NCBI GenBank assembly: GCA_001915545.1
Contig: MNQS01000001.1
Span: 53,024-117,023 of the forward strand
Direction of reading: 5' to 3'
DNA: 64,000 nucleotides
Origin: Bacteroides sp. 43_108
GTDB lineage: Bacteria; Bacteroidota; Bacteroidia; Bacteroidales; Bacteroidaceae
Shown here piece by piece: positions 7,426-15,853 of this stretch (positions are counted from its first letter, which is position 1; each line of letters begins with the position of its first letter). Below the pieces are notes generated by a model. The model worked only from the letters and a program-made list of their open reading frames with translations. It was not told the DNA's origin and made no database searches. The position numbers were made by a program, and so were the translations under genes.

Positions 7426-8070
7426 ATGGAAATAGATGATGACATAAAGGTTGTAGTTGCAGATGCCTCTCACGAGAAATACGTAGACATCATTCTGGCA
7501 ACCATTACCGACTCAGCAAAAAAACGCGGTTCGGGCATAGCTTCGCGTACACACGAATATCTCGCAACCAAAATGAGAGAACGCAAAGCCATAATTGCCC
7601 TAGCCGGTCCTGAAGAGGAATTTGCAGGATTCTGCTACATCGAAAGCTGGGGCAACAAGACATACGTTGCAAACTCTGGACTGATTGTCGTAGAGAAATT
7701 CCGCAACCATCATCTTGCTACAAGAATCAAGAAGACGGCATTCACTTTGAGCAGACTCAGATGGCCTAACGCCAAGTTGTTCGGACTCACCAGCCAGTCT
7801 GCAGTAATGAAGATAAACACAGAACTGGGTTATGTGCCTGTAACTTTCGCAGAACTCACACAAGATGACGCATATTGGGCCGGATGCGGAACACCTGAAA
7901 ACCCGTGCTGCATAAATTGCGACATTCTTGCACGTACAAACAGAAAGTACTGCGTATGTACAGCTATGCTCTACGATCCGGAAAAGCACAAAGGAGAGCC
8001 ACTGCCGGTGGAACTTCCGCCTGATGTTGTCGAAATGGCAAAAAACGCCGCCGAACACAACATGAGGTAA
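7426..8070 (+). CDS. GNAT acyltransferase of the arginine operon, candidate N-acylglutamate synthase
   Basis: 214 residues. A GNAT acyl-CoA-binding fold is visible at about 60-130 (AGFCYIESWG, ANSGLIVVEKFRNHHLATRIKK, with the FRNHHLATRIKK segment in the pyrophosphate-loop position). The C-terminal part is unusual: it has clustered cysteines (AGCGTPENPCCINC, then KYCVCTAM) that could bind a metal. Its place between argR and argG fits the missing first step of arginine synthesis. In Bacteroides the pathway runs on N-succinyl intermediates, so succinyl-CoA:glutamate N-succinyltransferase is the likely activity; I recall genetic evidence for a homologue in B. thetaiotaomicron but cannot verify it here. 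The fold is clear; the substrate is inferred. Confidence 0.75.
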   Translation: MEIDDDIKVVVADASHEKYVDIILATITDSAKKRGSGIASRTHEYLATKMRERKAIIALAGPEEEFAGFCYIESWGNKTYVANSGLIVVEKFRNHHLATRIKKTAFTLSRLRWPNAKLFGLTSQSAVMKINTELGYVPVTFAELTQDDAYWAGCGTPENPCCINCDILARTNRKYCVCTAMLYDPEKHKGEPLPVELPPDVVEMAKNAAEHNMR

Positions 8071-8132
8071 TAGAACGGCACAAACTAGAAAACAGAAAAA
8101 AAGAAACCAATCAAAAGAAAAACATAATAATC

Positions 8133-9338
8133 ATGGACAAGAAGAAGAAAGTAGTGGTTGCATTCAGCGGAGGTCTGGATACTTCCTACACGGTGATGTA
8201 CCTCGCAAAGGAGATGGGTTATGAAGTGCATGCTGCATGCGCCAATACGGGCGGATTCAGCGCAGAACAGCTGAAGACCAACGAGGAAAATGCGTACAAG
8301 CTGGGTGCAACAAAATACGTGACGCTCGACGTGACACATGAATACTACGAAAAGAGTCTCAAGTACATGATTTTCGGCAATGTGCTCCGCAACAACTGCT
8401 ACCCTATTTCTGTCAGCTCAGAAAGAATTTTCCAGGCTATCGCAATAGCCAGATATGCAAACGAAATCGGAGCCGATGCCATTGCACACGGTTCAACAGG
8501 CGCCGGAAATGACCAGATAAGATTCGACATGACGTTCCTGGTAATGTCTCCGGGAATTGAAATAATCACACTCACACGTGACAGGAACCTCACACGTAAG
8601 GAAGAGGTTGATTATCTGAACGCTCACGGTTTCAATGCAGATTTCACAAAACTCAAATACAGCTACAACATCGGCATTTGGGGAACAAGCATCTGCGGTG
8701 GTGAAATTCTTGACTCAAACCAGGGTCTTCCAGAATCGGCTTACCTGAAACATCCTACAAAAGAGGGACCAGAACTGCTGAAACTTGGATTTGAAAAAGG
8801 AGAGCTCTGCTCTGTCAACGGAAAGACATACAGCGACAAGATAGAAGCAATCAAGGCTGTCGAAGAAATTGGTGCGGCTTACGGTATCGGACGTGACTGC
8901 CACGTGGGCGACACAATTATCGGCATAAAGGGACGTGTGGGATTCGAAGCCGCTGCGCCGATGCTTATCATAGGTGCTCACCGCTTCCTGGAGAAATACA
9001 CACTCTCAAAATGGCAGCAGTACTGGAAAGACCAGGTTGCCAACTGGTACGGCATGTTCCTTCACGAGAGCCAGTATCTTGAACCTGTAATGCCGGACAT
9101 CGAGGCTATGCTTACAAGTTCACAGCGCAATGTAAACGGTGTCGTAACACTTGAACTTCGTCCTCTCGGATTCCAGACTGTAGGTGTTGATTCACCAGAT
9201 GATCTCGTAAAGAACAAGTTCGGCGAATACGGAGAAGTACAGAAAGGATGGACTGCAGAAGATGCCAAAGGCTTCATAAAGGTGACATCGACTCCTCTGC
9301 GTCTGTACTATGCCTGCCACCCGGACGAAAAGAGATAA
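8133..9338 (+). CDS. argG: argininosuccinate synthase
   Basis: 401 residues, normal for the family. The N-terminal ATP pyrophosphatase loop is VAFSGGLDTSY, followed by the ACANTGGF strand and the HGSTGAGNDQIRF citrulline/aspartate-binding segment. It joins citrulline and aspartate with ATP, forming argininosuccinate in the cytoplasm. Third gene of the arginine operon, 62 nt after the GNAT gene. The lyase argH and the carbamoyltransferase are not in this window. Confidence 0.97.
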   Translation: MDKKKKVVVAFSGGLDTSYTVMYLAKEMGYEVHAACANTGGFSAEQLKTNEENAYKLGATKYVTLDVTHEYYEKSLKYMIFGNVLRNNCYPISVSSERIFQAIAIARYANEIGADAIAHGSTGAGNDQIRFDMTFLVMSPGIEIITLTRDRNLTRKEEVDYLNAHGFNADFTKLKYSYNIGIWGTSICGGEILDSNQGLPESAYLKHPTKEGPELLKLGFEKGELCSVNGKTYSDKIEAIKAVEEIGAAYGIGRDCHVGDTIIGIKGRVGFEAAAPMLIIGAHRFLEKYTLSKWQQYWKDQVANWYGMFLHESQYLEPVMPDIEAMLTSSQRNVNGVVTLELRPLGFQTVGVDSPDDLVKNKFGEYGEVQKGWTAEDAKGFIKVTSTPLRLYYACHPDEKR

Positions 9339-9399
9339 AAAACAGAGCGGACAAGAGAATGAACACAAACATACCACATATATATACAAAAAAACAGAT

Positions 9400-10392
9400 A
9401 TGATCAATGTTGGCATATTGGGCGGAGCCGGTTATACGGGAGGTGAGTTGATAAGACTCCTGATAAACCATCCGCAGGTTAATATTGCATTCGTAAACAG
9501 CTCGTCAAACGCCGGCAATCTTGTATCGGACGTACACGAAGGTCTGATCGGCGAAACAGATCTGAGATTTACAGATGAATTGCCGTTCGAAAAGGCTGAC
9601 GTGCTCTTCTTCTGCTTCGGCCACGGCAAAAGCGAGGAATTCATCAAGACGCATGAGATTCCTGCTGACATGAAAATAATAGACCTTGCCCAGGATTTCC
9701 GCATCAAGGCCGAAGGCAACGACTATGTCTACGGTCTGCCGGAAATACACAAGGAACAGATAAAGGCTTGCCGTCATCTGGCTAACCCAGGATGCTTTGC
9801 CACATGCATACAGCTAGGTCTGCTGCCTCTGGCCAAAGCAGGTCTTCTGTACAACGATGTAGCTGTAAATGCCATAACAGGTTCAACCGGCGCAGGACAA
9901 AAACCAGGAAGCACTACCCACTTCAGCTGGAGAACTGACAATATGAGCACCTACAAGGTGATGAACCATCAGCATCTGCACGAGATTCGTCAGTCTGTTG
10001 CAGAACTTCAGGGAGAACTGAAAGGCGACATCGACTTCATACCATACAGAGGCGACTTTGCAAGAGGTATATTCTGTACAGAGCTTATCAGATTCGAAGG
10101 TGAAGAGGGTTCTGCTACAAATCCTACAGGAGAACAGCTTAAGAAATTGTATGAAGACTTCTACAAGGATGCAGCGTTCACATTCGTAACCGAAAAGGCT
10201 CCAGACTTGAAACAGGTGACCAACACCAACAAAGGACTGGTGCACATCGAAAAGTATGGAAACAAGGCTGTCGTAACATCTGTTATTGACAATCTTCTCA
10301 AAGGAGCCGTCGGACAGGCTGTACAAAACATGAACCTGATGTTCGGACTTAACGAGAAAGAAGGTCTGAGACTTAAAGCCAACGCCTTCTGA
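9400..10392 (+). CDS. argC: N-acyl-gamma-glutamyl-phosphate reductase
   Basis: 330 residues from the ATG at 9400, where the Rossmann motif begins directly (MINVGILGGAGYTG). The frame is open further upstream and overlaps argG, but that extension is Lys/His-rich and has no family match. The catalytic Cys is C132 in NPGCFAT. It reduces N-acyl-glutamyl phosphate with NADPH; in Bacteroides the acyl group is probably succinyl. It lies 61 nt after argG in the arginine operon. Confidence 0.95.
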   Translation: MINVGILGGAGYTGGELIRLLINHPQVNIAFVNSSSNAGNLVSDVHEGLIGETDLRFTDELPFEKADVLFFCFGHGKSEEFIKTHEIPADMKIIDLAQDFRIKAEGNDYVYGLPEIHKEQIKACRHLANPGCFATCIQLGLLPLAKAGLLYNDVAVNAITGSTGAGQKPGSTTHFSWRTDNMSTYKVMNHQHLHEIRQSVAELQGELKGDIDFIPYRGDFARGIFCTELIRFEGEEGSATNPTGEQLKKLYEDFYKDAAFTFVTEKAPDLKQVTNTNKGLVHIEKYGNKAVVTSVIDNLLKGAVGQAVQNMNLMFGLNEKEGLRLKANAF

Positions 10393-10428
10393 CATATCAG
10401 AAAAAAGAAAAAAGGAAAGGAGAATATC

Positions 10429-11556
10429 ATGAAATTATTTGATGTATATCCGTTGATGGACGTCAACATCGTAAAAGGAAGAGGCTGCCATGTATGGGAC
10501 GACAAAGGCATTGAATATCTCGACCTCTACGGCGGACACGCGGTAATCAGCATAGGCCATTGCCACCCTCACTACGTTGACGTAGTAGGAAAACAGCTCA
10601 ATTCATTGGGATTCTACAGCAATTCTGTAATCAACGGCCTACAAAAAGAATTTGCAGAAAGACTAGGTAAGATATGCGGATATGACGACTATCAGCTGTT
10701 TCTTGTGAACTCTGGAGCCGAAGCAAACGAAAATGCTCTTAAACTGGCTTCATTCCACAACGGCCGCAAGAGGGTGCTTTCAGCAGAAAAGGCGTTCCAC
10801 GGCAGAACATCACTCGCTGTTGAAGTTACGGCCAACCCTAAAATCATTGCTCCAATAAACAACAATGGACACACAACATACCTGCCTCTTAATGACTTGG
10901 AAGCATGGCGCAAGGAAATCGAAAAGGGCGATGTGTGTGCCTGCATAATTGAGTGCATACAAGGTGTAGGAGGAATCAGAATGGCCGAAGCCGAATTCAT
11001 GCAGGGATTGAGAAAGCTGTGCGATGAAACCGGAACTATACTCATTGCAGATGAAATACAGTGCGGCTACGGACGTTCAGGAAAATTCTTTGCACACCAG
11101 CATCTCGGTGTAAGACCTGATATCATAACAGTTGCAAAAGGTATAGCAAACGGCTTTCCAATGTCGGCAGTGCTGATTTCGCCTAAATTCGAACCGGTTT
11201 ACGGACAGTTGGGTACAACATTCGGAGGCAATCATCTGGCATGCGCTGCAGCTCTTGCAGTCTTGGACGTGATGGAAGATGAAAACCTGATAGAAAATGC
11301 GGCCGAAGTTGGAGAATATACAATAAAGAAACTGAAGGACGCAAACTTGCCTCACGTAACAGATGTAAGAGGAAAAGGCCTGATGATAGGCATTGAACTT
11401 GATATTCCATATAAGGAAGCACGTTCTAGACTGGTTTATGAGGAACATTGCTTCACCGGATGCAGCGGAACAAATGTATTCCGTCTGCTTCCGCCACTCT
11501 GCTTGAAGAAGGAAGAAGTGGACGATTTCATTGAAAGATTCAAGAAAGTTCTATAA
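10429..11556 (+). CDS. argD: class III aminotransferase, N-succinyl/acetylornithine aminotransferase
   Basis: 375 residues. PLP-enzyme features: NSGAEANENALKLA substrate loop, IADEIQCGYGRSG with the Asp that contacts the pyridine nitrogen, and the Schiff-base lysine K237 in TVAKGIANG. It makes N-acylornithine from the semialdehyde with glutamate as donor. As last gene of the operon it is followed by a strong terminator at 11577. The choice of succinyl over acetyl intermediates is inferred from Bacteroides biochemistry. Confidence 0.93.
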   Translation: MKLFDVYPLMDVNIVKGRGCHVWDDKGIEYLDLYGGHAVISIGHCHPHYVDVVGKQLNSLGFYSNSVINGLQKEFAERLGKICGYDDYQLFLVNSGAEANENALKLASFHNGRKRVLSAEKAFHGRTSLAVEVTANPKIIAPINNNGHTTYLPLNDLEAWRKEIEKGDVCACIIECIQGVGGIRMAEAEFMQGLRKLCDETGTILIADEIQCGYGRSGKFFAHQHLGVRPDIITVAKGIANGFPMSAVLISPKFEPVYGQLGTTFGGNHLACAAALAVLDVMEDENLIENAAEVGEYTIKKLKDANLPHVTDVRGKGLMIGIELDIPYKEARSRLVYEEHCFTGCSGTNVFRLLPPLCLKKEEVDDFIERFKKVL

Positions 11557-11576
11557 TCATTCATGCCATAGCAATC

Positions 11577-11639
11577 AAGAGTGCCATGAGAGGGAAAAGT
11601 CTAATAAACGAAATTCCCCGCATGGCACTCTTTCATTTT
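11577..11639 (+). terminator. terminator of the arginine operon
   Basis: Perfect 12-bp stem AAGAGTGCCATG (11577-11588) / CATGGCACTCTT (11621-11632) with a 32-nt loop and a T-rich tail (TCATTTTG). Confidence 0.7.
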
Positions 11640-11742
11640 GAGTAGCCCGCATGTAATATGCAGAAGCATTCCTCAAGCATCAAGCTTAAAGCCAAAGAGG
11701 AAACTTATAGTTCATGCGGACAAAGAATTACACCAAAAATAC

Positions 11743-11783
11743 TATATTTGCAGATAATATGCTTTAATGGCGCAAATTGCGCC
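11743..11783 (+). promoter_or_regulatory. metF promoter -7 element and downstream palindrome
   Basis: TATATTTG (11743-11750) matches the -7 consensus; no good -33 TTTG is seen. About 18 nt downstream, in the expected leader, GGCGCAA-A-TTGCGCC (11769-11783) is a perfect 7-bp palindrome 45 nt before the metF start, a possible operator or leader hairpin. Confidence 0.5.
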
Positions 11784-11828
11784 AGTGAGAACAAACAACA
11801 ATTTTGACCATTCTTCTATTGACAGAAT

Positions 11829-12782
11829 ATGACCGTTGCAGAAATAATAAAGAACGCAAAGAAGACAGCTTTCTCGTTTGAAGTGCTGCCACCTCTGAAA
11901 GGTACAGGAACAGATGCTCTATTCCAAACCATAGAAACTCTAAAGGAGTTCGATCCTCAGTATATCAACATTACTACGCACAGGAGTGAGTTTGTATACA
12001 AGGAACAGGCAGACGGAACATATCTGAGATCAAGTTTGAGAAGAAGACCGGGAACTGTTGCAGTGGCTTCGGCCATAAAAAACAAATATGGAATAAAAAC
12101 GGTACCTCATATCTTGTGCAGCGGTTTTACAAGAGAAGAAACCGAATACGTACTTCTTGACCTTCAGTTCTTGGGAATAACGGACCTGCTGGTACTCCGC
12201 GGCGATAAGGCCAAGGATGATGTCCGATTCAAGCCTGTAAAGGACGGATACAGCCACGCAACAGAACTTATAGGTCAGATCAATCAATTCAACAACGGAA
12301 AGTTCATCGACGGAAGCGAAATCGTTTCAATCAAGGATAAATTCACCTATGGTGTGGCATGCTATCCTGAGAAACATGATGAAGCTCCTAATCTGGAAAC
12401 AGATTTGGAATATCTGAAAAAGAAAGTTGAACTTGGAGCCGAATATGCTGTTACGCAGTTGTTCTACGACAACAGCAAATATTTCAAGTTCGTCGAGATG
12501 GCACGCAACGCAGGAATAAACATTCCTATAATTCCAGGCATAAAGCCTCTGACAAAAAGAAGCCAGCTGAACATTGTGCCAAAAACATTCCATGTAGACA
12601 TCCCGCAAGCACTATCGGAAGAAGCAAGAAAGTGCAAAAGCGATGAAGAGATAAAACAGCTCGGAATCGAATGGTGTACAAACCAATGTCTGGAACTGAT
12701 GAAGAACGGTGTACCATCGATACATTTCTACACGGTTTCGGCTGTAGACAGCATACGTAAAGTAGCAGAAAGAATTTACTAA
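11829..12782 (+). CDS. metF: methylenetetrahydrofolate reductase
   Basis: 317 residues. It begins with the family pattern TAFSFEVLPPLKGTG, then FDPQYINITTHRSEF, HILCSGFTREETE, LLVLRGDK and GVACYPEKHDEAPN, all part of the FAD-binding TIM barrel. It reduces 5,10-methylene-THF to 5-methyl-THF, the methyl donor for methionine synthesis. First gene of a run metF-holB-ricT-gldH with gaps of 15-17 nt. Confidence 0.95.
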   Translation: MTVAEIIKNAKKTAFSFEVLPPLKGTGTDALFQTIETLKEFDPQYINITTHRSEFVYKEQADGTYLRSSLRRRPGTVAVASAIKNKYGIKTVPHILCSGFTREETEYVLLDLQFLGITDLLVLRGDKAKDDVRFKPVKDGYSHATELIGQINQFNNGKFIDGSEIVSIKDKFTYGVACYPEKHDEAPNLETDLEYLKKKVELGAEYAVTQLFYDNSKYFKFVEMARNAGINIPIIPGIKPLTKRSQLNIVPKTFHVDIPQALSEEARKCKSDEEIKQLGIEWCTNQCLELMKNGVPSIHFYTVSAVDSIRKVAERIY

Positions 12783-12799
12783 AACAAACTGACGGCAAA

Positions 12800-13936
12800 G
12801 TGTATTTCAAAGATATCATAGGACAGGAAGACATCAAGCGCAAGCTTACTGCTGAAGCAAGACAAGGACGCATTGCACATGCACAGATGCTATGCGGGCC
12901 TGAAGGATGTGGCTCAATGCCTCTGGCTCTTGCATACGCCAGATACCTGCTGTGCGAGAACCCGAACGAAACAGATGCATGCGGCGAATGCCGTTCCTGC
13001 CGAATGATGGACAAACTGCAGCATCCCGATATGCACTTTGCATTTCCAATATACAAGAAAAAGAACAAAGGTGCCAACTCGCCTACATACTGCGATGAAT
13101 TTCTGAAAGAATGGAGAGACATGATTCTGGATTCTCCTTATTTCGGAATGGAAGAATGGATGAACGAGTGCAATGCAGAAAATCAGCAGCTCAGAATATT
13201 TGCAAGCGAAAGCGATGCAATGTCGCGGAAACTAAGCTTGATGTCAAGCCAGGGCGGCAGAAAAGTCCTTCTCATGTGGATGCCTGAGAAGATGATGGAA
13301 GAATGCGCCAACAAGATTCTTAAACTGCTCGAAGAACCGCCTGCTCAAACGGTTTTTCTACTGGTGAGCGAGAATCCGGACCAGATTCTGCAGACAATCA
13401 GGAGCAGAACGCAGACGATTGAAGTACCGGGACTGCCACAGAATGTCATCGAAGAAACTCTTGTAGACAAATTCAACATTCTGCCGGCCGAGGCAAAACG
13501 CATTGCACGCACGGCAGAAGGCAGCATGACAAGAGCGCTGAGAAGCATCCAGAACGACACTGATAGCAAAATGTTCTTCGACATGTTTGTCAGTCTAATG
13601 CGATTGGCCTACATGAGAAAAGTGAAGGAGATGAAACAGTGGAGCGAAAATCTGGCATCTTTGGGAAGGGAAAGACAAAAGAATTTTCTTGAATACTGTC
13701 AGCACATGACAAGAGAAAATTTCATTTATAACTTCCATCGTCCGGAGCTCAACTACATGAGCGATGACGAAGCAAACTTTGCAGTGAAATTTGCGCCTTT
13801 CATAAATGAAAACAATGTCATCGGAATAATGGAAGAACTGGCAAAAGCACAATTGCATATAGGTCAGAACGTCAATCCGAAAATAGTGTTCTTCGACCTA
13901 TCACTTAAAATGATCCTACTTATAAAAAATAGATAA
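12800..13936 (+). CDS. holB: DNA polymerase III delta prime subunit
   Basis: 378 residues, GTG start at 12800, 17 nt after metF. AAA+ clamp-loader fold: DIIGQEDIKRKL box, a degenerate P-loop GPEGCGSMPLA (no GKT/S, so ATP binding is unlikely, as is usual for delta prime), a zinc knuckle with CENPNETDACGECRSC, and the LLEEPPAQTVFLLVSE and RSRTQTIE sensor-type motifs. It is a structural part of the clamp loader at the replication fork. It is longer than the E. coli protein (334), as is common in Bacteroidota. Confidence 0.9.
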   Translation: MYFKDIIGQEDIKRKLTAEARQGRIAHAQMLCGPEGCGSMPLALAYARYLLCENPNETDACGECRSCRMMDKLQHPDMHFAFPIYKKKNKGANSPTYCDEFLKEWRDMILDSPYFGMEEWMNECNAENQQLRIFASESDAMSRKLSLMSSQGGRKVLLMWMPEKMMEECANKILKLLEEPPAQTVFLLVSENPDQILQTIRSRTQTIEVPGLPQNVIEETLVDKFNILPAEAKRIARTAEGSMTRALRSIQNDTDSKMFFDMFVSLMRLAYMRKVKEMKQWSENLASLGRERQKNFLEYCQHMTRENFIYNFHRPELNYMSDDEANFAVKFAPFINENNVIGIMEELAKAQLHIGQNVNPKIVFFDLSLKMILLIKNR

Positions 13937-13951
13937 AGATAAATCTTCAAT

Positions 13952-15397
13952 ATGAATAAATTCAAATCAGGTAACGACTGCAGCTGCCTATGCGTAAGAG
14001 GGTGCAACAAGGTCACAGACAAGCTGAATTCCTACGACTGGCTTGCCGATTTGCCGGACAACGCTCAGGCCTGCGATATCGTTGAAATACAATTCAAGGC
14101 TCCGAGGAAGGGCTATTTCCTTAATTCCAACAAGTTGTCTCTTGAAAAAGGCGACGTTGTTGCAGTAGAGGCAAATCAGGGCCATGACATAGGAACTGTA
14201 ACCATGACCGGACGTCTGGTCATGCTTCAAATCAGAAAGGCCAATCTTAAGCCTGACTATGAACTGAAGCGTATATACCGCAAAGCCAGACCTGTGGACA
14301 TTGAAAAATACGAAGAAGCAAAATCACGCGAACACGCAACCATGATTGAGTCCAGACAGATTGCAAAAAATCTAGGACTTAAGATGAAGATAGGCGATGT
14401 GGAATATCAGGGAGACGGCAACAAAGCCATATTCTACTACATTGCCGATGAACGTGTAGACTTCAGACAACTTATCAAGGTACTCGCCGAAAGATTCAGA
14501 GTAAGAATTGAAATGAAGCAGATCGGTGCAAGACAGGAAGCCGGACGCATCGGAGGTATCGGACCATGCGGAAGAGAGCTCTGCTGCGCAACATGGATGA
14601 CAAATTTCATAAGCGTATCTACCAGTGCGGCACGCTTCCAGGACATATCACTCAATCCGCAGAAACTCGCCGGACAATGTGCAAAACTGAAATGTTGCCT
14701 CAACTACGAAGTTGACCAATACGTGGAATCGCTGAAACGTATGCCGTCAAGAGAAATATCGCTGTTTACAGAAGACAACGAATATTTCTTCTTCAAAGCC
14801 GACATCCTACGCCACAAGATTACCTACTCAACCGACAAGCACCTTCTTGCAAATGAAATAACCATATCTGCAAAACGTGCTTTTGACGTTATCGAGATGA
14901 ACAAACGAGGTGAAAAGCCTGAATCTCTGAGCATAGAAGCCAACAGTTCTGCACCTAAATCCAGCGACTTGCTCGACCAAGAGAACATAAACAGATTCGA
15001 CAGCGCCAAGAAAAAGAAAAAGAAGAAGAATCAAAACGGAGGCAAGCAGAACCAGCAGAACGATTCCAAGAAGAAAATGAACGTTCAAAACGGTGCTCCA
15101 AACGGCCAGGCACCAAAAGAAGAGCAGATGCCGAAACAGAACAATGGCAACGGCCAGCAACAGAATCCCAAAGAAAACAAAGCCAACGACCGCCAGCAAA
15201 GACCGAACAACGATCAGAACAGGCAACAGAAACAGAGAGGCCAAGGCAACAACAGACACAAGGACAGAAACCGCAGAAACAACGGGGATGCGACCGACAG
15301 ACCATCTAGTCCGAATGAAAGCCACAGAAAGCCTGAAAACGACCGAAAAGGCAATGTTTCCAAAGAGAATACACCAGAGAGAAACAATGAAAAATAA
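13952..15397 (+). CDS. ricT: PSP1/RicT-type protein with long low-complexity tail
   Basis: 481 residues. The PSP1 domain (about 30-300) carries the conserved cysteines GPCGRELCCATW and CAKLKCCLNYE; further Cys lie at the N terminus (CSCLCVRGC). In Bacillus the homologue YaaT/RicT is part of an Fe-S complex affecting RNA processing and development; its role in Bacteroidota is not settled. Residues about 345-481 are a Lys-run followed by Asn/Gln/Arg/Lys-rich disorder (KKKKKKK, QQKQRGQGNNRHK), probably nucleic-acid binding. The end overlaps gldH by 11 nt. The tail codes freely but has no domain. Confidence 0.85.
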   Translation: MNKFKSGNDCSCLCVRGCNKVTDKLNSYDWLADLPDNAQACDIVEIQFKAPRKGYFLNSNKLSLEKGDVVAVEANQGHDIGTVTMTGRLVMLQIRKANLKPDYELKRIYRKARPVDIEKYEEAKSREHATMIESRQIAKNLGLKMKIGDVEYQGDGNKAIFYYIADERVDFRQLIKVLAERFRVRIEMKQIGARQEAGRIGGIGPCGRELCCATWMTNFISVSTSAARFQDISLNPQKLAGQCAKLKCCLNYEVDQYVESLKRMPSREISLFTEDNEYFFFKADILRHKITYSTDKHLLANEITISAKRAFDVIEMNKRGEKPESLSIEANSSAPKSSDLLDQENINRFDSAKKKKKKKNQNGGKQNQQNDSKKKMNVQNGAPNGQAPKEEQMPKQNNGNGQQQNPKENKANDRQQRPNNDQNRQQKQRGQGNNRHKDRNRRNNGDATDRPSSPNESHRKPENDRKGNVSKENTPERNNEK

Positions 15398-15848
15398 ATA
15401 TAAATCAATAATCGCAATCATTGGCACGCTGATCATATCGGCGTGCCATGATTCTATTTACTACCACCATTTCGAAGACGTCAGCACAGAAGGGTGGACA
15501 AATGCTGATACTGTATCATTTGACATACCTGTACCAGAAAAGGATACTGAAATGGATTTGGAGGTACAAGCTAGATACACAAACAAATTCCAATACAAGA
15601 AACTCAATCTTCTGATTGAAACAGAATGCAACGGCCACAGCACGGGGAAAGACACCTTAAGCCTGGATATGTTCACAGACAACGGAACAAAGACCGGCAA
15701 CGGCATTACATATATCGAAGAAAACAAAACTTTCAAGAAAATAAACGTCAGAAAGGGACAGAAAATAAGGCTTAAAATCATCCACAATATGAGACGTCCA
15801 AGCATTAAAGGTTTATCGGGCATAGGCATTCAAGCCTCAACAGAATAA
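15387..15848 (+). CDS. gldH: GldH-family lipoprotein
   Basis: 153 residues from the ATG at 15387, overlapping the end of ricT by 11 nt, so translation is probably coupled. A lipoprotein signal peptide ends in LIISAC. The body matches the GldH pattern (YYHHFEDVSTEGW, then NLLIETECNG, RPSIKGLSGIGIQ). GldH is needed for gliding in Flavobacterium, but non-motile Bacteroidales keep it next to ricT, so another envelope role is likely here. It ends 5 nt from the convergent rodA stop, with no hairpin terminator between them. Confidence 0.85.
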   Translation: MKNKYKSIIAIIGTLIISACHDSIYYHHFEDVSTEGWTNADTVSFDIPVPEKDTEMDLEVQARYTNKFQYKKLNLLIETECNGHSTGKDTLSLDMFTDNGTKTGNGITYIEENKTFKKINVRKGQKIRLKIIHNMRRPSIKGLSGIGIQASTE

Positions 15849-15853
15849 ACCTT

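Noticed and set aside
9310..9399. 30-residue N-terminal extension of ArgC overlapping argG
   Set aside because: Lys/His-rich, outside the family, and the GxGxxG motif follows directly after the ATG at 9400.
12526..13122. 198-residue minus-strand frame across metF and holB
   Set aside because: It lies opposite two well-supported genes and has no family pattern.
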